Shown here in pieces: positions 1 through 11,736 of a stretch of DNA of 64,000 bases (the first letter of the stretch is position 1; every line of letters begins with the position of its first letter). The stretch spans positions 62,001-126,000 of the forward strand of contig JAPMTP010000086.1 in the NCBI GenBank assembly GCA_026413225.1, read 5' to 3'. The DNA comes from Otis tarda (Eukaryota > Chordata > Aves > Otidiformes > Otididae). The position numbers and the translations under genes are program-made. The notes beneath the pieces were generated by a model. The model was not told where the DNA came from. It did not search any database and worked only from the letters and a program-made list of their open reading frames with translations.

Positions 1-1737
1 GATCTGAAGTGAAATAGGCAACCAAAAAAGTTCTTTTAGACTTTGTTTGGAGCCACCAACAGCCAGCTACAGTGCCTATGCCTGGGCTGGCTGCTGGCAG
101 CTTGTGGGCAGTCACCTGCCTCACCAGGGGTGGAGCTGACAACTCACAGCTGCATTCCAACTGCTTTCCACGAGGCGTCAGCCATTTTGCTGCACGGACA
201 AAATTGCTTCAGTGCAGGCAAAACTGCACTGGGCAGGGGATCTGAAGTGAAATAGGCAACCAAAAAAGCTCTTTTAGACTTTGTTTGGAGCCACCAACAG
301 CCAGCTACAGTGCCTGTGCCTGGGCTGGCTGCTGGCAGCTTGTGGGTGGGCTCCTGACTCACCAGGGGTGGAGCAGACAACTCACAGCTGCATTCCAACT
401 GCTTAACAGGAGGCATCAGCCATTTTGCTGCAGAGACAAGCTTCAGAGCAGGCAAAACTGCATTGGACAGGTGACCTGAAGTGAAATGGTCAACCAAAAA
501 GCTCTTTTAGACTTTGTTTGGAGCCACCAACAGCCGGCTACAGTGCCTGTTTTTGCTGCTAGCAGCTTGTGGGCGGAGTCCGGACTCACTAGCAGAAGAG
601 CTGACAACTCACAGCTGCATTTCAAGTGCTTTCCACGAGGCGTCAGCCATTTGCGGCACGGAAAATTTGCTTCAGAGCAGGCAAAACTGCACTGGGCAGG
701 GGATCTGAAGTGAAATGGGCAACCAAATATGCTCTTTTAGACTTTGTTTGGAGCCACCAACAGCCAGCTACAGTGCCTGTGCCTGGGCTGGCTGCTGGCA
801 GCTTGTGGGCGGGCTCCTGACTCACCAGGGGTGGAGCTGACAACTCACAGCTGCATTCCAACTGCTTTCCAGGAGGCATCAGCCATTTTGCTGCAGGGAC
901 AAGCTTCAGAGAAGGCAAAACTGCACTGGGCAGGGGATCTGAAGTGAAATAGGCAACCAAAAAAGCTCTTTTAGACTTTGTTTGGAGCCACCAACAGCCA
1001 GCTACAGTACCTGTGCTGGCTGCTGGCAGCTTCTGGGCGGGCTCCTGACTCACCAGGGGTGGAGCAGACAACTCACAGCTGCATTCCAAGTGCTTACCAG
1101 GAGGCGTCAGCCATTTTGCTGCACGGACAAAATTGCTTCAGAGCAGGCAAAACTGCACTGGGCAGGGGATCTGAAGTGAAATGGGCAACCAAAAAAGCTC
1201 TTTTAGACTTTGTTTGGAGCCACCAACAGCCAGCTACGGTGCCTGTTTTGGCTTCTGGCAGCTTTTGGGCAGGCTCCTGACTCACCAGGGGTGGAGCTGA
1301 CACCTCACAGCTGCATTCCAACTGCTTACCACGAGGCATCAGCCATTTTGCTGCAGGGACAGACTTGCTTCAGAGCATGCAAAACTGAACTGGGCAGGGG
1401 ATCTGAAGTGAAATAGGCAACCAAAAAAGCTCTTTTAGACTTTGTTTGGAGCCACCAACAGCCAGCTACAGGGCCTGTTTTGGCTGCTGGCAGCTTGTGG
1501 GCGGGCTCCTGACTCACCAGGGGCGGAGCTGACAACTCACAGTGGCATTCCAACTGCTTACCAGGAGGCATCAGCCATTTTGTTGCAGAGACAAGCTTCA
1601 GAGCAGGCAAAACTGAACTGGGCAGGGGATCTGAAGTGAAATAGGCAACAACAAAAGTTCTTTTAGACTTTGTTTGGAGCCACCAACAGCCAGCTACAGT
1701 GCCTGTGCTGGCTGCTGGCAGCTTGTGGGAGGTTTCC

Positions 1738-1960
1738 TGACCCAGCAGGGGGGGAGATGACTGCTTACCACGAGGAATCAGCCATTTTGCTGCAAGGACA
1801 AACCTGCTTCAGAGCAGGCAGAACTGCACTGGGCAGGGGATCTGAAGTGAAAGAGGCAACCAAAAAAGTTATTTTAGACTTTGTTTGGAGCCACCAACAG
1901 CCAGCTACAGTGCCTTTGCCTGGGCTGGCTGCTGGCAGCTTGTGGGCAGGGTCCTGACTC
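1738..1960. repeat. Satellite A variant monomer pair, copy 1 (internal deletion)
   Basis: This stretch lacks the usual ACAACTCACAGCTGCATTCC segment between the GGGGGGGAGATGA run and GCTTACC. It is followed by a unit beginning GAAAGAGGCAACC with GTTATTTTAGAC. The same combination recurs at 5862-6085, about 4.1 kb away, which indicates that a multi-monomer block was duplicated rather than single units mutating independently. Confidence 0.7.
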
Positions 1961-4900
1961 ACCAGGGGTGGGGCTGACAACTCACACTGCATTCCAACTG
2001 CTTACCACGAGGCATCAGCCATTTTGCTGCGGAGACAAGCTTCAGAGCACGCAAAACTGCACTGGGCAGGGGATCTGAAGTGAAATGGCCAACCAAAAAA
2101 GCTCTTTTAGACTTTGTTTGGAGCCACCAACAGCCAGGTACAGTGCCTGGGCTCCTGACTCACCAGGGTTGCAGCTGAAAACTCACAGCTGCATTCCATC
2201 TGCTTACCATGAGGCGTCATCCATTTTCCTGCAGGGATAAACTTGCTTCAGAGCAGGCAAAACTGCTCTGGGCAGGGGAACTGAAGTGAAATGGGCAACC
2301 AAAAAAGCTCTTTTAGACTTTGTTTGGAGCCACCAACAGCCAGCTACAGTGCCTGTGCTGGCTGCTGGCAGCTTCTGGGCGGGCTCCTGACTCACCAGGG
2401 GTGGAATAGACAACACACAGCTGCATTCCAAGTGCTTACCAGGAGGCGTCAGCCATTTTGCTGCACGGAAAAATTGCTTCAGAGCAGGAAAAACTGCACT
2501 GGGCAGGGGATCTGAAGTGAAATAGGCAACCAAAAATGCTCTTTTAGACTTTGTTTGGAGCCACCAACAGCCAACTAAAGTGCCTTTGCCTGTTTTGGCT
2601 GCTGGCAGCTTGTGTGCGGGCTCCTGACTCACCAGGTGTGGGGCTGACAACTCACAGCTGCATTCCAACTGCTTACCAGGAGGCATCATCCATTTTGCTG
2701 CAGGGGCAAGCTTCCTTCAGAGCAGGCAAAACTGCACTGGGCAGGGGATCTGAAGTGAAATAGGCAACCAAAAAAGCTCTTTTAGAATTTGTTTGGAGCC
2801 ACCAACAGCCAGGTACAGTGCCTGTGCCTGGGCTGGCTGCTGGCAGCTTGTGGGCGGGCTCCTGACTCACCAGGGGTGGAGCTGACAACTCACAGCTGCA
2901 TTCCATCTGCTTACCAGGAGGCATCAGCCATTTTGCTGCAAGGAAAAATTGCTTCAGAGCAGGCAAAACTGCACTGGGCAGGGGATCTGAAGTGAAATGG
3001 GCAACCAAAAATGCTCTTTTAGACTTTGTTTGGAGCCACCAACAGCCAGCTACGGTGCCTGTGCCTGGGCTGGCTGCTGGCAGCTTGTGTGATGGCTCCT
3101 GACTCACCAGGGGTGGAGCTGACTGCTTACTACGTGGCATCATCCATTTTGCTGCAAGGGCAAGCTTGCATCAGAGCAGGCAGAACTGCACTGGGCAGGG
3201 GATCTGAAGTGAAATAGGCAACCAAAAAGCTCTTTTAGATTTGTTTGGAGCCACCAACAGCCAGCTACAGTGCCTGTGCCTGTGCTGGCTGCTGGCAGCT
3301 TGTGGGCGGGCTCCTGACTCCCCAGGGTTGGAGCTGACAACTCACAGCTGCATTCCAACTGCTTACCAGGAGGCATCAGCCATTTTGTTGCAGAGACAAG
3401 CTTCAGAGCAGGCAAAACTGCACTGGGCAGGGGATCTGAAGTGAAATGGTCAACCAAAATACCTATTTTAGACTTTGTTTGGAGCCACCAACAGCCAGCT
3501 ACAGTGCCTGTTTTGGCTGCAGGCAGCTTGTGGGCGGGGTCCGGACTCACTACCGGCAGAGCTGAAAACTCACAGCTGCATTCCAAATGTTTTCCATGAG
3601 GCGTCATCCATTTTGTTGCAGGGGCAAGCTTGCTTCACAGCAGGCAAAACTGCAGTGGGCAGGGGATCTGAAGTGAAATGGGCAACCAAAAAAGCTCTTT
3701 TAGACTTTGTTTGGAGCCATCAAGAGCCAGCTACGGTGCCTGTGCCTGTGCTGACTGCTGGCAGCTTGTGGGCGGGCTCCTGACTCACCAGGGGTGGAGC
3801 TGACAACTCACAGCTGCATTCCAACTGTTTACCATGAGGCATCAGCCATTTTGCTGCAGGGACAAGATTCCGAGAAGGCAAAACTGCACTGGGCAGGGGA
3901 TCAGAAGTGAAATGGGCAACCAAAAAAGCTCTTTTAGACTTTGTTTGGGGCCACCAATAGCCAGCTACAGTGCCAGTGACTGTGCTGGCTGCTGGCAGCT
4001 TGTGGAGGTGCTCCTGACTCACCAGCGGTGGAGCTGACAACTCACAGTGGCATTCCAACTGCTTACCAGGAGGCATCAGCCATTTTGCTGCAGAGACAAA
4101 CTTGCTTCAGAGAAGGCAAAACTGCATTGGGCAGGGGATCTGAAGTGAAATGGGCAACCAAAAAAGCTCTTTTAGACTTTGTTTGGAGCCACCAACATCC
4201 AGCTACGGTGCCTGTTTTGGCTTCTGGCAGCTTGTGGGCAGGCTCCTGACTCACCAGCGGTGGAGCTGACAACTCACAGCTGCATTCGAACTGCTTACCA
4301 GGAGGCATCAGCCATTTTGCTGCAGGGACAAACTTGCTTCAGAGCAGGCAGAACTGCACAGGGCAGGGGACCTGAAGTGAAATAGGCAACCAAAAAAGTT
4401 ATTTTAGACTTTGTTTGGAGCCACCAACAGCCAGCTACAGTGCCTGTGCGTGGGCTGGCTGCTGTCAGCTCTGGGTGGGCTCCTGAATCCCCAGGGGTGG
4501 AGCTGACAACTCACAGCTGTATTTCCAACTGCTTACCAGGAGGCATCAGCCATTTTGCTGCAGGGACAAGCTTCAGAGCAGGCAGAACTGCACTGGGCAG
4601 GGGATCTGAAGTGAAATGGACAACCAAAAAGCTCTTTTAGACTTTGTTTGGAGCCACCAACAGCCAGCTACAGTGGCTGTTTTGGCTGCTGGCAGCTTGT
4701 TGGGCGGGCTCCTGACTCACCAGGGGTGGAGCTGACAACTCACAGCTGCATTCCAACTGCGTACCAGGAGGCATCAGCCATTTTCCTGCAGGGACAAGCT
4801 TCAGAGAAGGCAAAACTGCACTGGGCAGGGGATCTGAAGTGAAATAGGCAACCAAAAAGCTCTTTTAGACTTTGTTTGGAGCCACCAACAGCCAGCTACA

Positions 4901-5861
4901 GTGCTTGTGCTGGCTGCTGGCAGCTTGTGGGCAGGCTCCTGACTCACCACAGGGGTGGAGCTGACAACTCACAGCTGCATTCCAACTGTTTACCAAGGAG
5001 TCATCAGCCATTTTGCTGCAGGGACAAGCTTCAGAGCAGGCAAAACTGCACGACTTTGTTTGGAGCCACCAACAGCCAGCAGGGGACTGGGGCAGAGGGA
5101 TCTGAAGTGAAATGGTCAACCAAAAAGCTCTTTTAGACTTTGTTGGGCCCACCAACAGCCAGCTATAGTGGCTGTTTTGGCTTCTGGCAGCTTGTGGGCA
5201 GGCTCCTGACTCACCAGGGGTGGAGCTGACAACTCACAGCTGCATTCCAACTGCTTACCAGGAGGCATCAGCCATTTTCCTGCAGGGACAATAATTGCTT
5301 CAGAGCAGGCAAAAATGCACTGGTCAGGGGATCTGAAGTGAAATAGGCAACCAAAAAAGCTCTTTTAGACTTTGTTTGGAGCCACCAACAGCCAGCTACA
5401 GTGCTTGTGATGGCTGCTGGCAGCTTGTGGGCGGGCTCCTGACTCCCCAGGGGTGGATCTGACAACTCACAGCTGCATTGCAACTGCTTACCAGGAGGCA
5501 TCAGCCATTTTGCTGCAGGGACAAACTTGCTTCAGAGCATGCAAAACTGCATTGGGCAGGGGATCTTTGTTTGGAGCCACCAACAGCCGGCTACAGTGCC
5601 TGTGTCTGGGCTGGCAGCTTGTGGGTGAGCTCCTGACTCACCAGGGGTGGAGCTGACAACTCACAGCTGCATTCCAACTGCTTACCACGAGGCATCAGCC
5701 ATTTTGCTACAGAGACAAGCTTCAGAGCAGGCAAAACTGAACTGGGCAGGGCATCTGAAGTGAAATAGGCAACCAAAAAAGCTATTTTAGACTTTGTCTG
5801 GAGCCACCAACAGCTAGCTACAGTGCCTGTTTTGGCTGCTGGCAGCTTGTGTGAGGGCTCC

Positions 5862-6085
5862 TGACCCAGAAGGGGGGGGAGATGACTGCTTACAACGAGG
5901 AATCAGCCATTTTGCTGCAAGGACAAACTTGCTTCAGAGCAGGCAGAACTGCACAGGGCAGGGGATCTGAAGTGAAAGAGGCAACCAAAAAAGTTATTTT
6001 AGACTTTGTTTGGAGCCACCAACAGCCAGCTACAGTGCCTGTGCGTGGGCTGGCTGCTGTCAGCCTCTGGGTGGGCTCCTGAATC
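5862..6085. repeat. Satellite A variant monomer pair, copy 2
   Basis: Shares with 1738-1960 the same internal deletion, the G-run before GATGACTGCTTA, and the following GAAAGAGGCAACC / GTTATTTTAGAC unit. The next part, with GTGCGTGGGCTGGCTGCTGTCAG, instead matches 4440-4500. The block is therefore a mosaic of two older variants, consistent with unequal exchange or gene conversion inside the array. Confidence 0.65.
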
Positions 6086-6602
6086 CCCAGGGGTGGAGCT
6101 GACAACTCACAGCTGCATTTCAACTGTTTACCAGGAGGCATCAGCCATTTTGCTGCAGGGACAAGCTTTAGAGCAGGCAAAACTGCACTGGGCAGGGGAT
6201 CTGAAGTGAAATGGGCAACCAAAAAAGCTCTTTTAGACTTTGTTTGGAGCCACCAACAGCCAGCTACAGTGGCTGTTTTGGCTGCTGGCAGCTTGTTGGC
6301 GGGCTCCTGACTCCCCAGGGGTACTGCTGACAACTCACAGCTGCATTCCAACTGCTTACCAGGAGGAATCAGCCATTTTGCTGCAGGGACAAGCTTCAGA
6401 GCAGGCAAAACTGCATTGGGCAGGGGATCTTTGTTTGGAGCCACCAACAGCCAGCTACAGTGCCTGTGCCTGGGCTGGCAGCTTGTGGGTGGGCTCCTGA
6501 CTCCCCAGGGGTACTGCTGACAACTCACAGCTGCATTCCAACTGCTTACCAGGAGGCATCAGCCATTTTGCTGCAGGGACAATCTTCAGAGCAGGCAAAA
6601 CT

Positions 6603-6613
6603 CCTGCTCTCTG
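6603..6613. other. Junction between satellite A and satellite B
   Basis: Satellite A matches its consensus up to GCAGGCAAAACT at 6602. Satellite B matches from CTCGTCAGGGAAAGCCCGG at about 6614. Eleven bases, CCTGCTCTCTG, fit neither consensus well. The join is abrupt: there is no gradient of diverged monomers and no mobile element at the boundary. Confidence 0.8.
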
Positions 6614-9600
6614 CTCGTCAGGGAAAGCCCGGAGCCGCAATATCTGTGCTGCTGTAGGTGCACTGCCAATGGCCGCTGAGGAGCAGCAAGAGCTTGAATG
6701 TCTGGCACTTCTGGTGTGGGAGCAATGGTCCGACGTTCTGACGTATCATTTTTTTTTTTCCAGGGGCGCCCACGTGTAGCTGGTGGTAAACGTCGAAGCC
6801 CTGTTCGTCAGGGAAAGCCCGGAGCCCCAATGTCTGTGCTGCTTTACGTGCAGTGAAAATGGCCCCTGAGGAGCAGCAAGAGCTTGAATGTCTGGCACTT
6901 CTGGTGTGGGAGCAATGGTCCGACGTTCTGATTTATCGGTTTTTTTTTTTCCAGGGGCGCCCAAGTGTAGCTGGTGGAAAACGTCAAAGCCCTTTTCGTA
7001 AGGGAAAGCCCAGAGCCCCAATGTCTGTGCGGCTGCACGTGCAGTGAAAATGGCCCCTGAGGAGCAGCAAGAGCTTGAGTGGCTGGCACTTCTGGTGTGG
7101 GAACAATCGTCCGACGTTCGTGATTTTTTGGGTTTTTTTTTTAGGGAGGGCCCTGGTGCAGCTGGTGGTATACGTCGAAGCCCTGTTCGTCAGGGAAAGC
7201 CCGGAGCCCCAATGTCTGTGCTGCTGTAGGTGCGCTGCCAATGGCCGCTGAGGAGCAGCAAGAGCTTGAGTGGCTGGCACTTTTGGTGTTGGAGCAATGG
7301 CCTGACGTTCGTGATTTTTTGGGATTTTTTTTCAGGGAGCGCCCACGTATAGATGGTGGTAAACTTCGAAGCCCTGTTCATCAGGGAAAGCCCGGAGGCC
7401 CAATGTCTGTGGTACTGTAGGTGCGCTGCCAATGGCCGCTGAGGAGCAGCAAGAGCTTGAGTGGCTGGCACTTTTGGTGTGCGAACAATCGTCCGATGTT
7501 CGTGATTTTTCAGGGTTTTTTTTCAGGGTCGTCCAGCTGCAGCTGGTGGTAAATATCGAAGCCCTGTTCGTCAGAGAAAGCCCGGAGCCCCAATGTCTGT
7601 GCTGCTGTAGGTGCACTGCCAATGGCTGCTGAGGAGCAGCAAGAGCTTGAGTGGCTGGCACTTTTGGTGTGGGAGCAATTGTCCGACGTTCGTGATTTTT
7701 CGGGGTTTTTTTTTCAATGGGCGCCCAGGTGCAGCTGGTGGTAAACATAGAAGCCCTTTTCGTCTGGGAAAGCCCGGAGCCCCAATGTCTGTGCAGCTGT
7801 AGGTGCACTGCTAATGGCCCCTGAGGAGCAGCAAAAGCTCGACTGGCTTGCACTTTTGGTGTGGGAGCAATCGTCCGACGTTCGTGATTTTTTGGGTTTT
7901 TTTTTCAGGGGCCGTCCAGCTGCAGCTGGTGGTAAAAGTCGAAGCCCTGTTCGTCAGAGAAAGCCCGGAGCCCCAATGTCTGTGCTGCTGTAGGTGCGCT
8001 GCCAATGGCTGCTGAGGAGCAGCAAGAGCTTGAGTGGCTGGCACTTTTGGTGTGGGAGCAATGGTCCAACGTTCGTGATTTTTCGGGTTTTTTTTTTCAG
8101 GGGCGCCCCGGTGCAGCTCGTGGTAAACGTCAAAGCCCTGTTCGTCAGGGAAAGCCCGGATCCCCAATGTCTGTGCTGCTGCAGGTGCACTGCCAATGGC
8201 CGCTGAGGAGCAGCAAGAGCTTGAGTGGCTGGCACTTTTGATGTGGGAGCAGTGGTCCGACGTTCGTGATTTTGTGGGTTTTTTTTTCAGGGCCCATCTA
8301 CGTGCAGTCGCTGGAAAACGTCGATGCCCTGTTCGTCAGGGAAAGCCCGGAGGCCCAATGTCTGTGGTGCTGCAGGTGCGCTGCCACTGGCCGCTGAGGA
8401 GCAGCAAGAGCTCAAGTGGCTGGCACTTTTGGTGTGGGAGGAATGGTCCGACGTTCGTGATTTTTCGGGATTTTTTTTCATGGGGAGCCCACGTGCAGCT
8501 CGTGGTAAACGTCGAAGCCCTGTTCATCAGGGAAAGACCGAATCCCCAATGTCTCTGGTGCAGTAGGTGGACTGCCAATGGCCGCTGAGGAGAAGCAAGA
8601 GCTTGAGTGTCTGGCACTTTTGGTGTGGGAGCAATGGTCCGACATTCGGGATTTTTCGGGGTTTTTTTCCAGGGGCGCCCACATGTAGCTGGTGGTAAAC
8701 GTCGAAGCCCTGGTTGTCAGGGAAAGCCCGGAGCCCCAATGTCTGTGGTGCTGCAGGTCACTGCCAACGGCTGCTGAGGAGCAGCAAGAGCTTGAGTGTC
8801 TGGCACTTTTGGTGTGGGAGCAATGGTCCGACGTTCGTGATTTTTCGGGGTTTTTTTTTCAGGCGTCGTCCAGCTGCAGCTGGTGGTAAACATCGAAGCC
8901 CTGTTCGCCAGGGAAAGCCGGGATCCCCAATGTCTGTGGTGCTGTAGGTGGACTGCCAATGGCCCCTGAGGAGCAGCAAAAGCTTGTGTGGCTAGCACGT
9001 TTGGTGTGGGAGCAATGGTCCGACGTTCGTGATTTTTCGAGGTTTTTTTTCAGGTGGCGCCCCGGTGCAGCTGGTGGTAAACGTGGAAGCCCTGTTCGTC
9101 AGGGAAAGCCCGGAGCCCCAATGTCTGTGCTGCTGTAGGTGCGCTGCCAATGGCCGCTGAGGAGCAGCAAGAGCTTGAGTGGCTGGCACTTTTGGTGTTG
9201 GTGCAATCGTCCGACGTTCGTGTTTTTTCGGAGTTTTTTCTTAATGGGCCCCCACGTGCAGCTGGTGGTAAATGTCGAAGCCCTGTTCGTCAGGGAAAGC
9301 CCGGAGCCCCAATGTCTGTGGTGCTGTAGGTGCACTGCTAATGGCCCCTGAGGGGCAGCAAAAGCTCGAGTGGCTTGCACTTTTGGTGTGGGAGCAATCG
9401 TCCGACGTTCGTGATTTTTCAGGGTTTTATTTTCAGGGGCCGTCCAGCAGCAGCTGGTGGTAAATGTCGAAGCCCTGTTCGTCAGAGAAACCCTGGAGCC
9501 CCAGTGTCTGTGGTGCTGTAGGTGCGCTGCCAATGGCCGCTGAGGAGCAGCAAGAGCTTGAGTGGCTGGCACTTTTGGTGTGGGAGCAATCATCCGACGT

Positions 9601-11324
9601 TTGAGATTTTTCGGGTTTTTTTTTCAGGGGGAGCCCACGTGCAGCTGGTGGTACACGTCGAAGCCCTGTTCGTCAGGGAAAGCCCGGAGCCCCAAAGTCT
9701 GTGCTGCTGTACGTGCAGTGAAAATGGCCGCTGAGGAGCAGCAAGAGTTTGAGTGGCTGGCACTTTTGGTGTGGGAGCAATGGTCCGACATTCGTGATTT
9801 TTTGGGTTTTTTTTTTAGGGGCCGTCCAAGTGCAGCTGGTGGTAAACGTCGAAGCCCTGTTCGTCAGGGAAAGCCCGGAGCCCCAATGTCTGTGGAGCTG
9901 TAGGTGCGCTGCCAATGGCCGCTGAGGAGCAGCAAGAGCTTGAGTGGCTGGCACTTTTGGTGTGGGAGCAATGGTCCGACGTTCGTGATTTTTCGGGTTT
10001 TTTTTTCAGGGACCGCCCACATGTAGATGGTGGTAAACATCCAAGCCCTGTTCGTCAGGGAAAGCCTGGAGCCCCAATGTCTGTGGAGCTGTAGGTGTAC
10101 TGCCAATGGCCGCTGAGGAGCAGCAAGAGCTTGAGTGTCTGGCACTTTTGGTATGGGAGCAATGGTCCGACGTTCGTGATTTTTCGGAGTTTAATTTCAG
10201 GGAGCGCCCTGGTGCAGCTGGTGGTAAACGTTGAAGCCCTGTTCGTCAGGAAAAGCCCAGAGCCCCAATGTCTGTGCTGCTGTAGGTGGACTGCCAATGG
10301 CCGCTGAGGAGCAGCAAGAGCTTGAGTGTCTGGCACTTCTGGTGTGTGAGCAATCGTCTGATGTTCGTGATTTTTTGGGTTTTTTTTTCAGGGAGCGCCC
10401 ACGTATAGATGGTGGTAAACGTCGAAGCCCTGTTCATCAGGGAAAGCCCGGAGCCCCAATGTCTGTGCTGCTGTAGGTGCGCTGCCGATGGCCGCTGAGG
10501 AGCAGCAAGAGCTTGAGTGGCTGGCACTTTTGGTGTGGGAGCAATTGTCCGACGTTCGTGATTTCTCGGGGTTTTTTTTTAATGGGCGCCCACGTGCAGC
10601 TGGTGGTAAATGTCGAAGCCCTGTTCGTCAGCGAAAGCCCGGAGCCCCAATGTCTGTTGTGCTGTAGGTGCGCTGCCAATGGCCGCTGAGAAGCAGCAAG
10701 AGCTTGAGTGGCTGGCACTTTTGTTGTGGGAGCAATCGTCCGACGTTCGTGATTTTTTGGGTTTTATTTTCAGGGGCCGTCCAGCAGCAGCTGGTGGTAA
10801 ATGTTGAAGCCCTGTTCGTCAGGGAAAGCCCGGAGCCCCAATGTCTGTGCTGCTGTAGGTGCACTGCCAATGGCCCCTAAGGAGCAGCAAGAGCTTGAAT
10901 GTCTGGCACTTCTGGTGTGGGAGCAATGGTCCGACGTTCTGATTTATCGGTTTTTTTTTTTCCAGGGGCGCCCAAGTGTAGCTGGTGGTAAACGTCGAAG
11001 CCCTGTTCGTCAAGGAAAGCCCGGAGCCCCAATGTCTGTGCTGCTGTACGTGCAGTGAAAATGGCCCCTGAGGAGCAGCAAGAGCTTGAGTGGCTGGCAC
11101 TTTTGGTGTGGGAACAATCGTCCGACTTTCTTAATTTTTCTGGTTTTTTTTTCAGGGGGCGCCAATGTGCAGCTGGTGGTAAACGTCGAAGCCCTGTTCG
11201 TCAGGGAAAGCCCGGAGCCCCAATGTCTGTGCTGCTGCAGGTGCACTGCCAATGGCCGCTGAGGAGCAGCAAGAGCTTGAGTGCCTGGCACTTTTGGTGT
11301 GGGAGCAATGGTCTGACTTTCGAG
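6614..11324 (+). repeat. Satellite B: about 191-bp monomer array, + orientation, first block
   Basis: About 25 head-to-tail monomers. The landmark ATGGCCSCTGAGGAGCAG starts at 6669, 6859, 7050 and 7241, giving a 190-191 bp period. In order, each unit carries: GCTGCCAATGGCC (a CCAAT box); GAGCAGCAAGAGCTTGAGTG; GTGTGGGAGCAATGGTC; CCGACGTTCGTGAT; a run of 7-11 T ending in CAGG; GGCGCCCACGTGCAGCTGG (adjacent CACGTG and CAGCTG E-boxes); AAACGTCGAAGCCCTGTTCG; and CCCGGAGCCCCAATGTCTGT. There are about 12 CpG per unit, high for vertebrate satellite DNA. I assign + orientation by the poly-T strand. Long open frames on both strands recur with the unit. The unit length is not a multiple of three and in-frame stops arise freely, so no protein is called. 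Tandem repeats near 190 bp are known from several bird groups, but I cannot assign this one to a named family. Confidence 0.95.
10500..11324 (+). repeat. Higher-order duplicate, copy carrying the CR1 at its right edge
   Basis: This segment is nearly identical to 17159-17984. Shared rare variants include ATGGCCCCTAAGGAGCAG, CTGATTTATCGG before the T run, and the GACTTTCTTAATTTTTCTGG monomer. The offset is about 6,660 bases. Subtracting the 4,558-base CR1 leaves 2,102, which is 11 monomers. The match continues on the other side of the CR1, from 15883. Confidence 0.88.
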
Positions 11325-11736
11325 CTCAGTCGCCGAGGCAACAGCTTCGGAGTCGGCACGATTCGCAGCGGCGCGGCACAGCGCAGCGCAACCAGGGGAT
11401 TCCCGAAGCAGGGGAGCTCAGGGGGGAGCGGAGCGAGGCGCCAGGAGCCCGCAGCTCGCGCGAGAGCGGCTGACGAGACGTGGGCGGAGCCAGGGAGCAC
11501 CGGCGGTCCGCCCCCTCTCCCCGAATAAAGCAGGCCCTAGGGAGCGCCAGCGACCCGGAGCGCGGCGACCAGGACGGGCAAACAGGGCGTGGCACGTCAG
11601 GAAGGGCGTGGCACGGCAGTTTGCGCGGCAGTTCGCGCAGGAAGGGCGCGGCAGCGAGGGCGCCGCCCCGGGGCACTTGGTGATTCACGGCTCTCACTTG
11701 GTGATTCACTTGGTGATTCACGGCTCTCAGGGCGAC
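11325..11736 (+). promoter_or_regulatory. CR1 5' UTR with probable internal promoter
   Basis: This 412-bp stretch lies between the element's left end and the first good AUG of ORF1. It is very GC- and CpG-rich, for example GCAGCGGCGCGGCACAGCGC near 11366, and unlike the flanking satellite. LINEs generally use an internal promoter in this position, so the promoter role is inferred from position and composition, not from a recognised core element. No TATA box is apparent. It contains an AATAAA at 11524-11529, which could act as a weak early polyadenylation signal. Near its end is a short tandem repeat at 11674-11727. Confidence 0.7.
11674..11727 (+). repeat. Short tandem repeat in the CR1 5' UTR (21-12-21 bp units)
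   Basis: Three units begin with CACTTGGTGATT, at 11674, 11695 and 11707. The first and third continue with CACGGCTCT; the middle unit stops after the 12-mer. The repeat ends 9 bases before the ORF1 start codon. Copy number here could vary between CR1 copies. Confidence 0.9.

Larger units (their letters stand above)
1..6602. repeat. Satellite A: tandem array of about 233-bp monomers
   Basis: A head-to-tail array fills the first 6.6 kb. The landmark GATCTGAAGTGAAAT or a close variant recurs at 1, 239, 473, 702, 936, 1168 and 1400, so the unit is about 229-238 bp and the array holds about 28 units, cut by the left window edge. Other landmarks in each unit are GACTTTGTTTGGAGCCACCA, CAGCCATTTTGCTGCAG, and AAGCTTCAGAGCAGGCAAAA (with a HindIII site). 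Units differ by point changes and small indels. There is about one to two CpG per unit, which is low. Open frames of 60-210 codons occur on both strands, but they recur with the monomer and carry no recognisable domain, so I treat them as non-coding. I do not recognise the family by name. It shows no sequence similarity that I can see to the neighbouring 191-bp satellite. Confidence 0.95.

Noticed and set aside
400..440. YY1-like CCATTTT core repeated in satellite A monomers.
   Set aside because: The motif is short and common. Without binding data or conservation above the rest of the unit it cannot be called a regulatory site.
643..1089. Open frames of 100-210 codons on both strands in satellite A with recurring Cys- and Leu-rich products.
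   Set aside because: They repeat with the 233-bp unit in both orientations and end at unit-specific indels. This is expected from a tandem repeat with few stop codons.
8450..8475. CENP-B-box-like arrangement TTCG...CGGG in satellite B monomers (GTTCGTGATTTTTCGGG).
   Set aside because: The spacing between TTCG and CGGG is eight bases instead of seven, and the central A of the box is missing. It is not a match to the functional consensus.
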